Below the pieces are notes generated by a model. That model was not told where the DNA came from. It searched no databases and saw only the letters and a list, made by a program, of their open reading frames with translations. From positions 1-7,331 of the forward strand of contig WTJQ01000041.1 of assembly GCA_011524785.1 (NCBI GenBank): DNA of 7,331 nt, written 5' to 3'. The stretch is from Planctomycetota bacterium. Lineage in GTDB: Bacteria > Planctomycetota > UBA1135 > GCA-002686595. Every line of letters starts with the position of its first letter. Positions within the stretch are counted from its first letter, which is position 1. Positions 6,121 to 7,331 of the stretch are shown in pieces. A program made the translations under genes and the position numbers.

Positions 6121-7331
6121 GCCGCGCGCCTCCCGCGGGCGTCACGCACGCTGGACGGAGCATCGACGCGGGCGGCGTCCTGGAGCGCGGTCCAGTGGCG
6201 CCCGCGCGTCGTGCGCGCCTGCTCGAGCAGCTCGAGCGAGGGCGAGGCCGTCACGGGCGAGGCCTTCTGGAACGTGTACGCACGGAAGCACCGCAGGTCG
6301 TGCGGGGCGAGGACGCGGAGGTGCACCGGCCCCTCGAAGAGCCAGTCGAAGGTCCGTGCAGGGATGGCCTGCGTGCCCCCGGGGAGCACCGCGCCGGCCG
6401 CGAAGCCGAAGGTCGGGGCCAGCGAGAGCTCGACGAGCCAGGGGCCGCCGGGCGGCAGATCGATGGACGGAGGCGTGGTCAGGGCGCCGAGGTCGTTGGC
6501 GCGGTGGGCCGGGCGGCCGAGGCGCTCACGGGGACCCCGCTGCCACCAGGCCTCCAGGCTGCGAACCGCGCGCCGCGCGAGCGGGTTGGCGTAGCGGTCG
6601 AGGAAGAGGTCGCGCGAGACGCGCCATCGCGCCCGGGGGTCCTCCTCGAACTCCGCGCCCGTCCCCGAGGAGCGCGCCCCGAAGTGGACCGCCTCGGCGG
6701 TCGGGACGTACACGCAGGTGCGCCGCAGGGCGTGCACGCGCTTGGCCAGGTCCGCGTCCTCGTAGTAGAGCGGGAACGCAGGATCGAGGAAGAGACCGAG
6801 CTGCCGAAGCACGGCGCGCGGCATGAGCAGGCACGAGCCGGAGAGCATGGGGCGCTCGAGGGGACGCGTCGCGAGCCAGGCCTCCCAGGCGAGCCGGGAG
6901 CGCCCGGACGCCACCGAGCGCGCGGCCAGCGGCCAGCGCGCTGCCAGGAGGTCGTGCACCTCCGTGCGGCCGCCTGGGAGCGCCGGCGGCGGCAGCTGGA
7001 ACGTCCGCCCCTCGTCGAGCCAGGTGCGCGGGCCGACGACGCCAGCGGTCGGGTTCTCCAGCAGCTCGTGGATCAGCTCCTCGAGGCAGCGCTCCTCCAG
7101 CAGGAGGTCGGGGTTCAGGACCATGACGAGGTCCTCCTCACCGCCGTCCGTCCCCGCCAGCCCCCGGGCGAGGCCGCCCGCGTAGCCGTCGTTGCGCGGG
7201 GACCGCACGACCCGCGCGCCCTCGAGCGCCAGCTGGTCCAGCCACTGGGTCTGGTCGACGCCCGCGGGCTGGTCGACGACCACGAGGTCGAGATCGTGGG
7301 GCATGCCGACACGCGCCCAGGCCTGCCGGAC
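6117..7331 (-). CDS. Family 2 glycosyltransferase with unrecognised C-terminal domain (5' end outside window)
   Basis: A nucleotide-sugar-dependent, probably cytoplasmic glycosyltransferase with a GT-A fold. The frame is open to the right edge, nine codons upstream of the ATG at 7304. The usual first strand of a GT2 is missing, so that ATG is probably internal and the gene is 5'-partial. Numbering from that Met, VVVD (8-11) matches the nucleotide-binding strand, although the common DNAS reads DQPA. NPD (64-66) stands at the DXD metal site, as in rhamnosyltransferase-like members. GSCLLMPR (156-163) and YYEDADL (180-186) supply the acceptor loop and the catalytic ED. The GT domain ends near residue 250. 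About 145 more residues follow; the stretch at about 275-350 is rich in alternating hydrophobics, Pro and Gly, suggesting a beta-rich domain I do not recognise. The TGA overlaps the next gene's ATG. The family is certain; the sugar specificity is unknown. Confidence -1.
   Translation of the reverse strand, partial: VRQAWARVGMPHDLDLVVVDQPAGVDQTQWLDQLALEGARVVRSPRNDGYAGGLARGLAGTDGGEEDLVMVLNPDLLLEERCLEELIHELLENPTAGVVGPRTWLDEGRTFQLPPPALPGGRTEVHDLLAARWPLAARSVASGRSRLAWEAWLATRPLERPMLSGSCLLMPRAVLRQLGLFLDPAFPLYYEDADLAKRVHALRRTCVYVPTAEAVHFGARSSGTGAEFEEDPRARWRVSRDLFLDRYANPLARRAVRSLEAWWQRGPRERLGRPAHRANDLGALTTPPSIDLPPGGPWLVELSLAPTFGFAAGAVLPGGTQAIPARTFDWLFEGPVHLRVLAPHDLRCFRAYTFQKASPVTASPSLELLEQARTTRGRHWTALQDAARVDAPSSVRDARGRRAA
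6129..6134 (-). promoter_or_regulatory. Shine-Dalgarno site for the PIG-L gene
   Basis: GGGAGG on the minus strand, eight bases before the ATG at 6120 and inside the end of the preceding GT2 gene. It supports the chosen start. Together with the ATGA overlap it points to coupled translation. Confidence -1.

Overview
The window comes from a very GC-rich bacterium. It is about 70% G+C judged by eye, with coding third positions almost all G or C. All genes I accept lie on the minus strand. Shine-Dalgarno sites and stop-start overlaps show bacterial gene organisation. The sequence alone does not fix the phylum; high-GC Planctomycetota, Myxococcota, Acidobacteriota and Actinomycetota all remain possible.

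Read in the direction of transcription (high to low coordinates), the window opens inside a family 2 glycosyltransferase gene (GT2) whose 5' end lies beyond the right edge. It carries an unrecognised C-terminal domain. Next come a stand-alone PIG-L/LmbE-type deacetylase, a complete GT4 glycosyltransferase, a two-domain protein joining a second PIG-L deacetylase to a GT2 domain, and another GT2. Three of these junctions are ATGA or GTGA overlaps. The fourth is an 11-nt gap whose stop codon sits next to a strong Shine-Dalgarno sequence. The five genes are therefore very probably one translationally coupled operon.

After a gap of about 120 bp there is a membrane-anchored SRPBCC (Bet v1/polyketide-cyclase-like) protein, probably unrelated to glycan chemistry. 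After another gap of about 50 bp comes the N-terminal half of a second GT4. Its reading frame is cut by an in-frame TGA but continues with coding-like composition to the left edge, so it looks like a nonsense-interrupted gene or a sequence error.

Together the genes suggest assembly of a glycan or glycoconjugate. Several glycosyltransferases would add sugars, and two PIG-L enzymes would remove acetyl groups from N-acetylated amino sugars, the same pairing of chemistries seen in GPI-anchor, mycothiol and bacillithiol biosynthesis. No polymerase, flippase or sugar-nucleotide synthesis gene is present, so the final product cannot be named. The most distinctive points are the PIG-L–GT2 fusion beside a free PIG-L, the unknown C-terminal domain on the first GT2, a four-cysteine cluster shared by both GT4 proteins, and the interrupted GT4.
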